Positions 17,148-28,160 of a DNA stretch of 64,000 nt are shown here, in pieces (position 1 is the first letter of the stretch; the number at the start of each line of letters is the position of its first letter). Source of the stretch: Alteribacter lacisalsi. Lineage in GTDB: Bacteria; Bacillota; Bacilli; Bacillales; Salisediminibacteriaceae. Below the pieces are notes generated by a model, which was not told where the DNA came from, searched no databases, and saw only the letters and a program-made list of their open reading frames with translations. The position numbers and the translations under genes are program-made. Location: the NCBI RefSeq assembly GCF_003226345.1, contig NZ_PDOF01000003.1, positions 620,001 to 684,000 on the forward strand. The letters are read 5' to 3'.

Positions 17148-17308
17148 CGCTACAGGTCGACGCTTTCCGCGGGCATCGCTTCAGCCTCCTCGGAAAATTC
17201 CTGCTTCTTCCTCTGCCAGCATACCCTTCGAAGCGATCTGCGTCGAAGCAACTCGCAGCTTATTCGTGAAGCAAACGCTCCTCGCTGGAGTCGCGACCTA
17301 TCGCTCCA
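17148..17308 (+). repeat. Dispersed palindromic element, family A copy 2
   Basis: About 160 bp, the reverse-complement counterpart of 8509-8668. Terminal arms AGGTCG (17154-17159) and CGACCT (17294-17299) pair perfectly. Inside are GACGCTTTCCGCGGGCATCG and GCTTCAGCCTCCTCGG followed by an internal palindrome TTCGAAGCGATCTGCGTCGAA. Confidence 0.8.
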
Positions 17309-17346
17309 ATATTTTTATACTTAATCTATACGAAAACATTATCATG

Positions 17347-17390
17347 AAAAAAAGGCTGAGCCGGAAAGATTACGCCTTCCGGTTCAGCCT
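17347..17390 (-). terminator. Terminator of gltD
   Basis: Minus-strand stem AGGCTGAACCGGAAG / TTCCGGCTCAGCCT (one G-T pair) followed by TTTTTTT, 14 bases past the gltD stop. Confidence 0.9.
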
Positions 17391-17403
17391 CAAACAGATT
17401 TAA

Positions 17404-18894
17404 TTACGGCAGCTGTGTGCTTCCCATAAGGTACCGATCGCACTCACGGGCTGCTTCTCTTCCTTCGTTGATTGCCCAGACGATCAGACTCTGGCCGCGG
17501 CGCATGTCCCCGGCAGCGAAAACACCTGTCTTGTTTGTTGTGTATTTTCCGTATTCCGCTTTAACGTTGGAGCGCTTATCGGTCTCAATTTCCATCTGTT
17601 CGATCAGCTCCTGCTCCGGGCCACTGAAACCAATAGCGAGAAGGATAAGGTCTGCCGGCCATACTTTTTCCGTTCCCGGAATTTCTATACGGTGACGGTT
17701 GCCTTCCTCATCCCATTCCAGCTTTACGTTTACAGTATGCACTTCTTTTACGTGCCCGTTTTCGTCGCCGACAAATTTTTTCGTCATCACTGCGAATGCA
17801 CGGGGGTCATCCCCGAATTTGGAGGCCGCTTCCTTTTGGCCGTACTCCACGCGGTGAACGATCGGATACTGGGGCCATGGGTTGCCCACTTCGTCGCGGT
17901 TATCCATTTTTTTATCGTAGATATCAAACTGCGTCAGGCTTTTGCAGTTATGACGCACGCTCGTTGCAAGACAGTCAGTTCCTGTATCTCCTCCGCCGAT
18001 CACGATGACATCTTTATCAGCAGCGGAAATATAGTTCCCGTCTTCCAGATTGGAGTCAAGAAGGCTCTTTGTGTTCGCATGAAGAAAGTCCATGGCGTAG
18101 TGAATGCCCTTCAATTCCCGCCCCTCCGCAGGAATATCACGGTGCTTCGCGGCACCGCCGCACAGGATCACGGCATCGAAATCTTCTTCAAGCTGCTCGG
18201 GCGTCACATCTTTACCCACTTCAGTGTTTGTCACAAACGAAATACCCTCTTCTTCAAGTATTCGTACACGACGTTCCACGATTTCGTAAGGAAGTTTCAT
18301 TTCCGGTATACCGTAAGTAAGAAGCCCGCCTACGCGATCGCTTCTTTCAAAAACGGTCACAAGGTGTCCGGCTTTGTTCAGCTGCGCAGCAGCAGCAAGA
18401 CCGGCAGGACCCGATCCTACGACAGCCACTTGTTTACCGGTACGCTGTTCAGGCGGCTCCGGTACGACCCAGCCTTCCTCGAATCCCTTTTCAATAATCG
18501 CTCTCTCCACAGTCCGGATGGCGACGGGCGGTTCGTTAATTCCAAGCACACACGCGCCTTCGCACGGGGCGGGACATGCGATGCCCGTAAATTCAGGGAA
18601 ATTGTTCTTTTCATGCTCTTTTTTAAGGGCTTCTTTCCACTGCCCCTGGTAAACGAGGTCATTCCATTCGGGAATCAGATGATATACCGGACAGCCGGTG
18701 GTCACCCCGTTAATTTCCATCCCGCTGTGGCATGTGGGCACTCCGCAGTCCATGCACCTTGCACCCTGCTCCTGTATTTCCTTTTCAGACATCGGCTGTG
18801 TATAATCCGCCCAGTCTTTTGTACGGGTCGAAGGGTCTCTCTCCCGCTGGGACTGTCGGTCATATTCCAAAAATCCTGTTGGCTTTCCCATCAT
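17404..18894 (-). CDS. gltD: Glutamate synthase (NADPH) small subunit
   Basis: 496 residues, called gltB in Bacillus nomenclature. The N-terminal region has the iron-sulfur cysteines [12 protein letters not shown] and a later [12 protein letters not shown]. Two Rossmann motifs follow: [13 protein letters not shown] for FAD and [11 protein letters not shown] for NADPH. The C-terminal [18 protein letters not shown] closes the FAD site. It passes electrons from NADPH to the large subunit, which makes two glutamates from glutamine and 2-oxoglutarate. Two adjacent ATGs (18894 and 18891) follow AGGAGGG; the second has the better spacing. It lies 210 bases downstream of the large-subunit gene on the same strand, so the two probably form one operon despite the gap. 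Confidence 0.95.
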   Translation of the reverse strand: MMGKPTGFLEYDRQSQRERDPSTRTKDWADYTQPMSEKEIQEQGARCMDCGVPTCHSGMEINGVTTGCPVYHLIPEWNDLVYQGQWKEALKKEHEKNNFPEFTGIACPAPCEGACVLGINEPPVAIRTVERAIIEKGFEEGWVVPEPPEQRTGKQVAVVGSGPAGLAAAAQLNKAGHLVTVFERSDRVGGLLTYGIPEMKLPYEIVERRVRILEEEGISFVTNTEVGKDVTPEQLEEDFDAVILCGGAAKHRDIPAEGRELKGIHYAMDFLHANTKSLLDSNLEDGNYISAADKDVIVIGGGDTGTDCLATSVRHNCKSLTQFDIYDKKMDNRDEVGNPWPQYPIVHRVEYGQKEAASKFGDDPRAFAVMTKKFVGDENGHVKEVHTVNVKLEWDEEGNRHRIEIPGTEKVWPADLILLAIGFSGPEQELIEQMEIETDKRSNVKAEYGKYTTNKTGVFAAGDMRRGQSLIVWAINEGREAARECDRYLMGSTQLP

Positions 18895-19016
18895 TCACCC
18901 TCCTTGTCTGGTTAGCTGTTTTTTTTCGAATGGTACCCGGCTCTGAAAGGATGGACAGTTCAGAACCGGGATTTGTATTCATGTTTTTGCACTCTTTTCT
19001 TATTACGCTCCTGGCG

Positions 19017-19060
19017 GACACTTTCCGCAGGAGTCGCGCCTTCCGCTCAATAACTTCATC
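19017..19060. repeat. Fragment of a dispersed palindromic element
   Basis: GGCGGACACTTTCCGCAGGAG followed by TCGCGCCTTCC resembles the joined ends of the family A and B repeats, as expected for an internally deleted copy. It sits in the gap between the two glutamate synthase genes. Confidence 0.35.
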
Positions 19061-19104
19061 TATTAAGACCAGCAGGTATCTGTATACGAACCAGCGTTAC
19101 ATTA

Positions 19105-22100
19105 TCAGGTAAGAGCTTCGACTTTCGGCTTCTGACTTTCTTCAAACGCCTTCATCTCTGCTTCGTCACGGCTGTAGCCGCTGTTTTCATAAAACACAAT
19201 CCGCTCCTGCATCGCCTGGTAGTCTCTCGGGATCACGCGGACGAAGCGTGCCAGATTCTCTTCCCACTGATGAAGAACACGGCGGGCGTGGGAGCTGTTT
19301 GTGTAGTGAAGGTGCTTTTCTATCATCCGGTACAGCGTCTGCTGCTCTTCAGGATCAGTGACGGGCTCCAGATCTACATTGGCCTTGTTGCATTTTTCCG
19401 GGAATCCCTGGTCTTCATCCAGCACGTAGGCGATGCCGCCGGACATACCGGCTGCAAAGTTACGGCCTGTATCGCCAAGCACAACTACTTTTCCTCCGGT
19501 CATGTACTCACAGCCATGGTCGCCAACGCCTTCAACTACAACATTGGCACCGGAATTTCTTACGCAGAAACGTTCCCCGGCAATACCGTGAATGTACGCT
19601 TCTCCGCTTGAAGCTCCGTAAAAGGCCACGTTACCGACAATCATATTTTCCTCGGCGCGGAAGGTGGCGCGGTTTGACGGATGAGCAATAATCTTACCGC
19701 CGGAAAGCCCTTTTCCAACGTAGTCGTTTGCATCTCCCACAAGACGAAGCGTCATCCCTCTCGGTATAAAGGCACCGAAGCTCTGTCCGGCAGATCCTTT
19801 AAACGTCAGACGGATCGTATCTTCACCGAGACCGGCAAGACCGTAGCGGCGTGTAATTTCACTTCCGAGAATTGTACCGGTTACACGGTTGATGTTCCGG
19901 ATCGCCAGTGTCGCTTCAAAAGGCTCCCCTTTCTCGATCGCTTCTTTACAGAGCGGCACGAGTTCCTGGGTATCGAGGGCCTTATCAAGCCCGTGGTTCT
20001 GAAAGACGGTCCGGTAGCGCGTCACTGACTTTGGCACATCCGGCTGGTAAAGAAGCGCGGACACATCCACGTCCTTTGCCTTCCAGTGATCAACGGCACG
20101 GTTGGCTTCAAGGATATCCGTACGGCCGACCATTTCATCGATTGTACGGAACCCGAGTTCCGCCATGAGTTCACGTGCTTCCTGTGCGACAAAGCGCATG
20201 AAGTTAGCCACGTGCTCCGCTTCCCCGGTGAATTTTTTACGGAGTTCAGGATTCTGGGTCGCGACGCCGACAGGACAGGTGTCCAGATGACACACACGCA
20301 TCATGACACATCCGAGGACAACGAGAGGCGCTGTTGAAAAGCCGTATTCCTCTGCTCCGAGAAGAGTGGCGACGACAATGTCCCGTCCGGTCATCATTTT
20401 TCCGTCGGTCTCCACAACAATCCGGTCGCGGAGGTGGTTCAGCAACAGTGTCTGATGGGTTTCGGCCAGTCCGATTTCCCACGGCAGACCCGTATGCTTG
20501 ATACTGGATCTCGGCGCTGCTCCTGTTCCGCCGTCGTAACCTGAAATGAGAACCAGATCGGCACGCCCTTTTGCAACACCTGCGGCAATCGTACCAACAC
20601 CCACTGCAGATACAAGCTTTACGCTGATCCGGGCTTTTGGATTGGCATTTTTCAGGTTATGAATCAGCTCAGCCAGGTCTTCAATTGAGTAAATATCATG
20701 GTGCGGCGGCGGTGAAATAAGTTCCACACCGGTGGTGGAGCCTCGGACTTCTGCGATCCACGGATACACCTTCTTGCCCGGAAGGTGACCACCTTCACCC
20801 GGCTTGGCACCCTGCGCAATCTTGATTTGAATTTCATCAGCGTTAACGAGGTAATGGCTCGTTACACCAAAACGGCCTGATGCCACCTGTTTAATGGAGC
20901 TTCGGCGCAGATCGCCGTTTGCGTCAGGTGTGAAACGATCAGGGTCCTCCCCGCCTTCACCAGAGTTGCTCGCCCCGCCAATCCGGTTCATAGCGATAGC
21001 CAGGGCTTCATGCGCTTCCTTACTGATCGCCCCGAAGCTCATCGCCCCGGTTTTGAATCGTTTACAGATCGCTTCCACCGATTCAACCTCTTCGATCGGA
21101 ACCGGCTTGCGCTTTTTAAAGGACAGCAGTCCTCTGAGGGACTGTAAATTATTTTTCTCATCAGTCAAAAGCTTTGAATATTTTTTAAACATCCCGTAAT
21201 CATTGGATCGGCACGCATGCTGAAGCGTGTGAATCGTCTGCGGATTATACGTGTGATCCTCGCCGTTTTCACGGTACTGGTAGTCATCTCCTGCATCGAG
21301 ACTTCTGTCTGTCCCGCGACCTTCCTCGAAGGCACGGCTGTGGCGCATGAGCACCTCTTTAGCCATCATGTCTGTCCCGATTCCGCCGAGACGGGAAGCT
21401 GTACGGGTAAAGTACTTCTCAATCACATCCGGGTGAATTCCAACCGCTTCAAAGATCTGGGCGCCACGGTAACTCTGGATCGTGGAAATCCCCATTTTAG
21501 AGAGCACTTTAATGACGCCGTCAGTTACAGAGCCGATATATTTCTCCACCGCTTCATCAAAGGAGCGGGCCTCGATCTGCCCTCGTTCACGCAGATCTTC
21601 CAGGGAATCAAACGCAAGGTACGGGTTGATTGCTTCGGCACCGTACCCGAGCAGTGTGGCAAAGTGGTGCACTTCACGCGGCTCGCCAGACTCCAGCAGG
21701 ATGCTCACTCTCGTTCTTGTACCCTGACGGATCAGGTGATGATGCAGACCGGATACTGCCAGAAGAGCCGGAATCGCTGCATGCTTCCGGTCGATCCCCC
21801 GGTCGGAAAGCACGATCAGGTTAACGCCTTCTTCGTAAGCTTGATCCGCTTCTTCAAAAAGCTCCTCGAGCGCTTTTTCCATATTCGACTCTTTCGACGC
21901 GTCAAACAGAATGGACAGCGTCCGTGAACGGAAGCCGTTTTCACTGTAAGTACGCAGTGTTTCCAGCTGTCTGTTTGACACGACCGGCGTTTTCAGTCGG
22001 ACGTGGCTGCAGCTTTCAGGGCGCGGATCCACCAGGTTTCCTTCAGGCCCGATCGTCGTTTGCACCATCGTAATCAGTTCTTCCCTGATCGCATCGATCG

Positions 22101-23691
22101 GCGGGTTCGTGACCTGTGCAAACAGCTGCTTGAAATAGCTGTAGAGCAGCTGCGGCTTTTTTGAGAGGACCGCAAGCGGCGAATCATATCCCATTGAGCC
22201 TACCGGATCTTTACCATCGGAGACGAGCGGTTTCAAAATTTTATTGAGCTCCTCATTTGTATAGCCGAATGCGAGCTGCTGTTCAACAAGGTTCTCAACA
22301 GGCGGCTCCGTTTGTGCCGCTTCCGGCAGTTCGTCCAGTTCCCGGAGGTTTTCATCAAGCCACTCCCGGTAAGGCTGTTCACCGGCGATGTCCATTTTAA
22401 TTTCCTCATCCGGGATAATGCGCCCTTTCTCAAGGTCGACGAGAAGCATTTTACCTGGATGCAGACGGTCCTTCACTTCAATGTCATCGGCAAAAACGTC
22501 AAGGGCTCCTACTTCTGAGCCAAGAACAATCATGCCGTCTTTCGTAACGTAATAGCGGGCCGGACGAAGACCGTTCCGGTCCAGACAGGCACCGATCTGC
22601 TTACCGTCAGTGTAGACGATGGCAGCCGGTCCGTCCCACGGCTCCATAAGCGTGCTGTGGTAGTCATAGAAATCACGTTTTGTTTCATTAATGGTGTCGT
22701 CATTTGCCCACGGTTCCGGAATCATCATCATTGCAGTATGAGCCAGGGATCGGCCTGACAAGTGAAGAAATTCGAAACAGTTATCAAACATCGACGAATC
22801 GCTTCCGTTTTTGTCGATGACCGGCAGTACCTTCTGCAGATCTTCTTCACTGAAGTACTCGGATGTGCACAAGGCCTGACGGGCACGCATCCAGTTTACA
22901 TTTCCCCGGAGCGTATTGAATTCACCGTTATGGATCGTATATCTGTTCGGGTGTGACCGTTTCCAGCTTGGGAACGTGTTTGTACTGAACCTGGAGTGCA
23001 CCAGCGCAACAGCAGACTTAAATTCCGGATGATTCAGATCGATGTAGAACGAATCAAGCTGCTCCGGTACGAGCATCCCTTTGTACACGATTGTTCTCGT
23101 GGAAAGACTGCTGATATAAAAGTCGGACTGTTCTTTCAGTCCCTTTGAAATCGCAATCTCCGTCCGTTTGCGGATAATGTACAGGCGGCGTTCAAACGCC
23201 TCCTGATCCTCAATCGTCTGGGATTTACGGATAAACACCTGCCGGATGGCCGGCTTGGTTTTTCTCGCCTCATTCCCGACAAACGAATCATTTACCGGTA
23301 CAGTACGCCAGCCGAGAAACGTCTGGCCTTCTTCTTTAATGATTTCCTCAAAGATCCTTTTACAGCGGATCCTGGTCTCCTGGTCTTCGGGGAGAAACAC
23401 CATGCCGATGCCGTACTCCCCTTCTTCAGGAAGAACAATGTCCTCCCTGTCGCACTGCTTCACAAAAAAACGGTGAGGAATCTGAGTCAGGATTCCTGCA
23501 CCATCGCCCGTACTTACATCTGCGGACTGACCTCCCCGGTGTTCCAGGTTACTCAGTATGTTAATCGCATTCTGGACGATAGCATGAGACTTGCTTCCAT
23601 CTATATTCGCAATCATTCCAATTCCACATGCTTCATGTTCATTTGCCGGATCATATAATCCCTGTTTAACTGGCAATCCGTGCTTTCTCAT
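19105..23691 (-). CDS. gltB: Glutamate synthase large subunit
   Basis: 1,528 residues, called gltA in Bacillus nomenclature. ATG 23691 is chosen because AAGGAGGG sits 7 bases upstream; an in-frame start 21 bases earlier would lie in front of that site. A short propeptide precedes the class II amidotransferase nucleophile Cys22 (EHEACGIGM), which should become the N-terminal residue. Downstream are the FMN-binding synthase domain ([26 protein letters not shown]), the 3Fe-4S cysteines in [15 protein letters not shown], and the C-terminal GXGXG beta-helix (GGKIIAHP ... GSGEAYIHG-like repeats). Length is normal. No gltC regulator is adjacent. A cre-like sequence lies about 125 bases upstream of the start. 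Confidence 0.96.
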   Translation of the reverse strand: MRKHGLPVKQGLYDPANEHEACGIGMIANIDGSKSHAIVQNAINILSNLEHRGGQSADVSTGDGAGILTQIPHRFFVKQCDREDIVLPEEGEYGIGMVFLPEDQETRIRCKRIFEEIIKEEGQTFLGWRTVPVNDSFVGNEARKTKPAIRQVFIRKSQTIEDQEAFERRLYIIRKRTEIAISKGLKEQSDFYISSLSTRTIVYKGMLVPEQLDSFYIDLNHPEFKSAVALVHSRFSTNTFPSWKRSHPNRYTIHNGEFNTLRGNVNWMRARQALCTSEYFSEEDLQKVLPVIDKNGSDSSMFDNCFEFLHLSGRSLAHTAMMMIPEPWANDDTINETKRDFYDYHSTLMEPWDGPAAIVYTDGKQIGACLDRNGLRPARYYVTKDGMIVLGSEVGALDVFADDIEVKDRLHPGKMLLVDLEKGRIIPDEEIKMDIAGEQPYREWLDENLRELDELPEAAQTEPPVENLVEQQLAFGYTNEELNKILKPLVSDGKDPVGSMGYDSPLAVLSKKPQLLYSYFKQLFAQVTNPPIDAIREELITMVQTTIGPEGNLVDPRPESCSHVRLKTPVVSNRQLETLRTYSENGFRSRTLSILFDASKESNMEKALEELFEEADQAYEEGVNLIVLSDRGIDRKHAAIPALLAVSGLHHHLIRQGTRTRVSILLESGEPREVHHFATLLGYGAEAINPYLAFDSLEDLRERGQIEARSFDEAVEKYIGSVTDGVIKVLSKMGISTIQSYRGAQIFEAVGIHPDVIEKYFTRTASRLGGIGTDMMAKEVLMRHSRAFEEGRGTDRSLDAGDDYQYRENGEDHTYNPQTIHTLQHACRSNDYGMFKKYSKLLTDEKNNLQSLRGLLSFKKRKPVPIEEVESVEAICKRFKTGAMSFGAISKEAHEALAIAMNRIGGASNSGEGGEDPDRFTPDANGDLRRSSIKQVASGRFGVTSHYLVNADEIQIKIAQGAKPGEGGHLPGKKVYPWIAEVRGSTTGVELISPPPHHDIYSIEDLAELIHNLKNANPKARISVKLVSAVGVGTIAAGVAKGRADLVLISGYDGGTGAAPRSSIKHTGLPWEIGLAETHQTLLLNHLRDRIVVETDGKMMTGRDIVVATLLGAEEYGFSTAPLVVLGCVMMRVCHLDTCPVGVATQNPELRKKFTGEAEHVANFMRFVAQEARELMAELGFRTIDEMVGRTDILEANRAVDHWKAKDVDVSALLYQPDVPKSVTRYRTVFQNHGLDKALDTQELVPLCKEAIEKGEPFEATLAIRNINRVTGTILGSEITRRYGLAGLGEDTIRLTFKGSAGQSFGAFIPRGMTLRLVGDANDYVGKGLSGGKIIAHPSNRATFRAEENMIVGNVAFYGASSGEAYIHGIAGERFCVRNSGANVVVEGVGDHGCEYMTGGKVVVLGDTGRNFAAGMSGGIAYVLDEDQGFPEKCNKANVDLEPVTDPEEQQTLYRMIEKHLHYTNSSHARRVLHQWEENLARFVRVIPRDYQAMQERIVFYENSGYSRDEAEMKAFEESQKPKVEALT

Positions 23692-24031
23692 GTTAACGCC
23701 CTCCTTCAGCATTTTTCATAAAAATTCAGAAATTTAAATATTTCGACTTAGTATATCACAGAATTCGGCAGGGATAAAACTGAGAACACAGCAGTGAGGG
23801 CAACGGAAAGGGTTTTGTAAGCGCTTAACCAATAATGGTAATGGGATATTTTCTGACATAAATTTTTGTTGTAGTTTATGCATAAATCACTGTTTTTTCT
23901 GTTCTTTTTTTCGTTATCTGTTGTTCGTTATTACAGCATCCCAGGCAGCTGAACCTTTGCTTTCTGAATGAAAAATCATGTTCCTGGTCACAATGGTAGA
24001 AAGATAGTCTTTGAGAGGGAGGGGCGATGCC
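23692..24031. other. Divergent intergenic region gltB / DUF421
   Basis: 340 bp of A+T-rich DNA with a cre-like site at 23816-23830 and the ribosome-binding sites of both genes. No terminator or small gene is visible. Promoters for both directions must lie here, but I cannot single them out. Confidence 0.5.
23816..23830. promoter_or_regulatory. Candidate CcpA (cre-like) site upstream of gltB
   Basis: TGTAAGCGCTTAACC matches the cre pattern TGWAARCGYTWNCW at all but about one position and contains a near-palindromic core AAGCGCTT. It lies between the divergent gltB and DUF421 genes. Confidence 0.35.
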
Positions 24032-24736
24032 GTGGAACCGCAGTTTATGGATATGACATTTAAGCTGATTCTGGGGTTTTTTATGCTTTTTTTGATTACC
24101 CGTCTTCTCGGGAAAACGACAATCAAGCAGCTTACTCCCTTCGACTTTGTTTCGGCCATCGTGTTATCCGAACTTCTCGGTAATGCCATATTCGAAGCGA
24201 ATGTGCCGATTTATTTTATTGCCTACTCCATTGCCGTATGGGGAATACTTCTCGTTTTAATGGAACGGATTCTTCTCCGGTTTAAGGGGCTTCGGAGCCT
24301 GTTTGAAAGCAAACCTTCTATTGTAATCAGAGACGGCCAGATTGACCGGCGGGAGTTGAAAAAGAACCGGATGAATTTAAACCAGCTCATGGCCCTGCTT
24401 CGTCAGAGTGAGACATTTTCCGTGAGGGAAGTGGCCTATGCCATCCTTGAGTCGAACGGAGGGATCAGTATTCTCAAAAAAGCTTCCTATAAAGAAGTTA
24501 CCCGCGGGGACATGTCGATGTCGGATAGGCACGTTCACCTTCCCGTCAGTTTCATTCTGGACGGCGAGGTGCTGGAAGATAACCTGGTGGAGTCGGGGCG
24601 CGACCGGCAGTGGCTCCATGAAAAACTGGCTGTTCACCAGATTGACAGTATTCAGGAAGTTCTTTACGCAGATTATATAGAAGGAGACGGTTTGTACATT
24701 GTGCCGTATAAGAGGAGTGCTGTGCATGGAAAGTGA
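24032..24736 (+). CDS. DUF421 (YetF/YrbG-type) membrane protein
   Basis: 234 residues from GTG 24032, 9 bases after GAGGGAGGGG. Three membrane helices occupy about residues 8-85. They are followed by the conserved cytoplasmic DUF421 domain with KPSIVIRDGQIDRREL, NLNQLMALLRQ and SVREVAYAILESNGGIS. The family is common in spore-formers and its biochemical role is unknown. The start and domain order are as usual. It is transcribed alone, divergently from gltB. Confidence 0.88.
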   Translation: MEPQFMDMTFKLILGFFMLFLITRLLGKTTIKQLTPFDFVSAIVLSELLGNAIFEANVPIYFIAYSIAVWGILLVLMERILLRFKGLRSLFESKPSIVIRDGQIDRRELKKNRMNLNQLMALLRQSETFSVREVAYAILESNGGISILKKASYKEVTRGDMSMSDRHVHLPVSFILDGEVLEDNLVESGRDRQWLHEKLAVHQIDSIQEVLYADYIEGDGLYIVPYKRSAVHGK

Positions 24737-24813
24737 TCCCTCGAACTGCACAGCCCATGTTTACATGGTGTTTCACGTGGAACAATCATGTGTTTCTGGT
24801 CCTGCATTTACAA

Positions 24814-24848
24814 AGGAGAAGCCCCCTTGCAGGGCGGCTTCTCTTTAT
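24814..24848. terminator. Terminator between DUF421 and the glutaredoxin-like gene
   Basis: GGAGAAGCC / GGCTTCTC hairpin with T-rich sequence on the plus side (TTTATTT) and CCTTTGT on the minus side. It can serve both convergent genes. Confidence 0.75.
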
Positions 24849-25085
24849 TTATCGAGCTTTTTCGATTAATTTTTCCAGGTCCGGATTCAAACCTTTCACT
24901 GCTTCTCCGTCCACGACAGTGACGGGAACTCCCATAAATCCGAATGCCTCCACTTCCTTCTGGTAGTCCCGGCTCGTCATCACATCACGGACTTCGTATT
25001 CAACGTTTTTTGAATCAAGCATCTTTTTAACAAGGTCGCACTCCACACAGTTCTTCGTGGAGTAGACAATGACCGGTTTTGACAT
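24849..25085 (-). CDS. Glutaredoxin/NrdH-like protein
   Basis: 78 residues with a thioredoxin fold. The redox motif Cys13-Val-Glu-Cys16 follows VIVYSTKN, the cis-Pro loop is GVPVTVVDG, and the C-terminal helix is present. Full length for a stand-alone glutaredoxin. A CVEC active site and no adjacent ribonucleotide reductase genes leave the electron donor and target open. The ATG follows GAGGTGA. Confidence 0.87.
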   Translation of the reverse strand: MSKPVIVYSTKNCVECDLVKKMLDSKNVEYEVRDVMTSRDYQKEVEAFGFMGVPVTVVDGEAVKGLNPDLEKLIEKAR

Positions 25086-25454
25086 TTAAATCACCTCATT
25101 GATTGATATGGTGTATTTTATCACGTTCATTGTTTGCGGTTCCAGCGGGAGGGTGCAAAGTGTGCAGTTTTCAATATTCCAGTATTACCCTTATATGGTT
25201 CTGGATCCCGTGCCACCTCTTTCTTCTCCCCCTGCGAATGCTCTAACGCCCGTATGCCCTATGAAAGAACCAACGTAGATTAGCGAGCCTTAGCATATAT
25301 GCCTGGGCTTTTTTGTGCGTATGTGAGGAGTTCCGGGTGAAAGAACGTGTTTTATATGGTGATACATGACGGTGTGCAGGAGTAAGGAGAAAAATTCCAG
25401 TTTTTGGATCGTTTCTATAAAATGATATATTCGTATTTAGAGAGGGGGGTAAAT
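25086..25454. other. Intergenic region upstream of the NERD gene
   Basis: 369 bp between divergent genes. A hairpin-like stretch at 25286-25314 (AGCC, then palindrome GCATATATGC, then GGCTTTTTT) resembles a plus-strand terminator, though no plus-strand gene precedes it. It could end a small unrecognised transcript. Otherwise nothing is recognised. Confidence 0.35.
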
Positions 25455-26402
25455 GTGATTTTAAAATCCCGTGTAGAGTCGTGCGAGCTGCTGATTCTGC
25501 GCTCCTTAAATGCCAGGACTGAGCTCGATGCTGACTGGTTGAACCGACTTGCGAACGCAGAAAAAGGCTACGAGGGGGAGTGCGCGTTTGATGAATGGAC
25601 CGGTGCAGTTTCAGGGGATGTAGTCGTCCTGCAGGATCTGCTGCTCGATTGCCGAAGTACGACGTTTCAGATAGACTCGCTGATGCTGATGCGAAACGAT
25701 ATTTATCTGTTTGAAGTGAAAAACAGCGAAGGAGATTTTTTGATTGATGATGAGAGGTGGCTGTCATGTCTGACCGGAAAAGAGATTAATAATCCGCTCA
25801 TTCAACTAAAGCGGACTGAATCCTCCTTCCGCAGGCTTCTTCAGGAACATGGATGCAGAAGACCTGTTAAAAGCTTTCTCGTTTTTATCAACCCCGAATT
25901 TCAGCTTTATCAGGCTCCCTCCACCTTGCCTGCGATTTTCCACTCTCAGCTGCCCCGCTTTTTTGCAGGTATAAAAAACCGCGCAATGCCTGCAGCTGGC
26001 GCTCAAGATGCAGCCAGCAATGCCGCTCTTGCACTCGCTGAGAAGCTTAACACTCTTCACATTACTGATAACCCCTATAAAAGACTTCCTGAATACAATT
26101 ATGAAACTCTCAGAAAAGGTGTGTTATGCCCCTCCTGTGAGAGGTTCTACGTTTTTGAGCAAAGCAGAAGGTTTCTGATTTGTCATGGCTGTGGCAAACG
26201 GGAGAGTAATCCGGCAGCGGTATTACGGTCAGTGAATGAATTTCAGCTATTATTTCCAAGTCTTCCGGTTACAGTACGTATCATCTATGAATGGTGCGGA
26301 AATGCATTCTCAAGAAAGGTCATCCAAAAGACATTACAATCTCATTATGTAATGCGAGGGGAAACGAAGGCAGCTTATTATGAGGAAAAAAAGGAGAATT
26401 AG
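25455..26402 (+). CDS. NERD-domain (nuclease-related) protein
   Basis: 315 residues from GTG 25455, which follows AGAGGGGGG; a longer frame from 25404 lacks a good ribosome-binding site. The N-terminal block (ILKSRVESCELLILRSLNAR) and the NERD core (YEGECAFDEW, QIDSLMLMRNDIYLFEVKN) carry the Asp and Glu-x-Lys residues of a PD-(D/E)XK-like site. The C-terminal half has a four-cysteine zinc-ribbon-like segment (CPSCERFY ... CHGCGKR). NERD proteins of this length are common in Bacillus, and their role is unproven. Three hairpin repeats follow immediately after the stop codon. Confidence 0.82.
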   Translation: MILKSRVESCELLILRSLNARTELDADWLNRLANAEKGYEGECAFDEWTGAVSGDVVVLQDLLLDCRSTTFQIDSLMLMRNDIYLFEVKNSEGDFLIDDERWLSCLTGKEINNPLIQLKRTESSFRRLLQEHGCRRPVKSFLVFINPEFQLYQAPSTLPAIFHSQLPRFFAGIKNRAMPAAGAQDAASNAALALAEKLNTLHITDNPYKRLPEYNYETLRKGVLCPSCERFYVFEQSRRFLICHGCGKRESNPAAVLRSVNEFQLLFPSLPVTVRIIYEWCGNAFSRKVIQKTLQSHYVMRGETKAAYYEEKKEN

Positions 26403-26411
26403 CTCTAAGTT

Positions 26412-26560
26412 ATATTTTTTACGACCTAACTTCGAAAAAATATTTAGTTAAGTCATGTTTCTCTGTCTTTTACGACCTAACTATCGCATGATCATCCAGT
26501 TAAGTCCCGTATCCCTGTTTTTTGTGACCTAACTGCATGGTTTTTTCGAGTTGAGGGGTA
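26412..26560. repeat. Three tandem imperfect hairpin units after the NERD gene
   Basis: Units begin with (A/T)(C/T)GACCTAACT at about 26420, 26470 and 26526. The first two end with AGTTAAGTC, the imperfect inverse of GACCTAACT; the third ends with the weaker GAGTTGAGG. Spacing is about 50-57 bp, and each unit is flanked by a T-run. They resemble a series of weak terminators or a small repeat array. Confidence 0.6.
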
Positions 26561-26605
26561 AATAGGAACTTTAGTCCCCCTTAGCCTCAACCATCAATCT
26601 GGCAG

Positions 26606-26642
26606 ACAAAAAACCTTCAATCTAAATTTCAGATTGAAGGTT
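26606..26642 (-). terminator. Terminator of mqo
   Basis: Minus-strand stem AACCTTCAATCTG / AGATTGAAGGTT followed by TTTTTTGTC, a few bases past the mqo stop codon. Confidence 0.88.
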
Positions 26643-26654
26643 CCAAACGACGAA

Positions 26655-28160
26655 TCAATTCATAACAAGCTCTTCTTCCTTGCTCAGTCCTAGCGTCCGG
26701 GCGGTTTCTTTTTGGAGCTCTTTGAACATTTCCGGGCTTTCGGACAGCGCTACACCGTAGGAAGGGATCATTTCCCTGATTTTCGGCTCCCACTCCTTCA
26801 TCTCATCCGGGAAGCAGCGTTCCATCACATCAAGCATGACGTGAACGGCAGTCGATGCACCTGGTGAAGCGCCGAGCAGTGCGGCGATCGAGCCGTCAGC
26901 GGCACTCACCACTTCCGTCCCGAACTGAAGGGTGCCTTTTCCTCCAGCCTCTGTATCCTTAATCACCTGCACACGCTGACCGGCCTGTACGATTTCCCAA
27001 TCCTCGCTCTTCGCATTGGGAACGAATTCACGGAGTTCTTCCATCCGCTTTTCATCGGACAGCATCACCTGCTGAATGAGGTATTTGGTTAATCCCATCT
27101 CTTTCATCCCTGCCGCAAGCATCGTGAATACATTGTTCGGTTTAACGGAACTCAGAAGGTCGAGATTTGAACCTGCCTTCAAGAATTTTGGTGAAAAGCC
27201 TGCAAACGGACCGAACAAAAGGGTCTTTTTCCCGTCAATATAGCGCGTATCCAGATGGGGAACCGACATTGGCGGTGCCCCTGCTTTCGCTTTGCCGTAC
27301 ACCTTGGCGTGATGCTTCTCGGCAACCTCCTGGTTTTTACAGGCCATAAACAATCCGCTTACAGGGAAACCGCCGATATTTTTCGCTTCCGGAATCCCGG
27401 TTTTCTGCAGCAAGTGCAGACTTCCTCCCCCACAGCCGATAAAAACGAACCTGGCGGTATGGTATTCCGTGTTTCCGCTTTCAATATCGTTTACTTTTAC
27501 TTCCCATTTACCGTCGCTTGTCCGCTTCAGATTTTCCACACTGTGCTTATAGTTGATCTCCACGTTTTCTCGCTGTAAATGGTCGAACAGCGTACGAGTT
27601 AACGTACCGAAATTAATATCTGTACCGGTGTCAATTTTCGTCGCTGCGATCGGCTCGCCGGACTTGCGCCCGTCCATCACGAGAGGCATCCATTTCTTCA
27701 GGGTCTCATGGTCTTCAGTGAATTCCATGCCCTCAAACAGCGGATTCCCTGACAGCGCTTCCACACGTTTTTTTAAAAAATTCACATTCTTCTCCCCGTG
27801 AACAAGACTCATATGGGGAATAGACATGATAAAATCTTCAGGGTTGCGAATGAGACGGCTGTTTACGAGGTAAGACCAGAACTGTCTGGAAAGCTGAAAC
27901 TGCTCGTTCACTTTAATCGCTTTCGTCGTATCAATGGAGCCGTCCGGTTTTTCTGACGTGTAGTTCAGTTCACAAAGTGCGGCATGTCCCGTCCCTGCAT
28001 TATTCCATTCATTGGAACTTTCCTCACCTGCTTTGGCAAGCTTCTCAAAAACTCTGATTTCCATGTCAGGCGCCAGCTCTTTCAGCAGCGAACCCAACGT
28101 CGCACTCATGACTCCGGCACCAATTAAGATAACATCTGTTTTCTTCTGTATGCTGCTCAT
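26655..28160 (-). CDS. mqo: Malate:quinone oxidoreductase
   Basis: 501 residues. The FAD-binding motif [13 protein letters not shown] is at the N-terminus, followed by Mqo signatures [17 protein letters not shown] and [14 protein letters not shown] and the C-terminal [17 protein letters not shown]. The enzyme oxidises malate to oxaloacetate and feeds electrons directly to the quinone pool as a peripheral membrane flavoprotein. It bypasses or supplements NAD-dependent malate dehydrogenase. Length is typical (about 490-500). It is transcribed alone with its own terminator. Confidence 0.95.
   Translation of the reverse strand: MSSIQKKTDVILIGAGVMSATLGSLLKELAPDMEIRVFEKLAKAGEESSNEWNNAGTGHAALCELNYTSEKPDGSIDTTKAIKVNEQFQLSRQFWSYLVNSRLIRNPEDFIMSIPHMSLVHGEKNVNFLKKRVEALSGNPLFEGMEFTEDHETLKKWMPLVMDGRKSGEPIAATKIDTGTDINFGTLTRTLFDHLQRENVEINYKHSVENLKRTSDGKWEVKVNDIESGNTEYHTARFVFIGCGGGSLHLLQKTGIPEAKNIGGFPVSGLFMACKNQEVAEKHHAKVYGKAKAGAPPMSVPHLDTRYIDGKKTLLFGPFAGFSPKFLKAGSNLDLLSSVKPNNVFTMLAAGMKEMGLTKYLIQQVMLSDEKRMEELREFVPNAKSEDWEIVQAGQRVQVIKDTEAGGKGTLQFGTEVVSAADGSIAALLGASPGASTAVHVMLDVMERCFPDEMKEWEPKIREMIPSYGVALSESPEMFKELQKETARTLGLSKEEELVMN

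Larger units (their letters stand above)
16951..17403. other. Intergenic region between the GGDEF-EAL gene and gltD
   Basis: 453 bp containing the promoter-proximal region of the GGDEF-EAL gene, one full family A repeat (17148-17308) and the gltD terminator (17347-17390). No gene is seen. Confidence 0.6.

Noticed and set aside
17692-18915. 407-codon plus-strand frame antisense to gltD
   Set aside because: Complete overlap with a conserved gene on the other strand, no ribosome-binding site, no motifs; it reflects G+C bias of the real gene.
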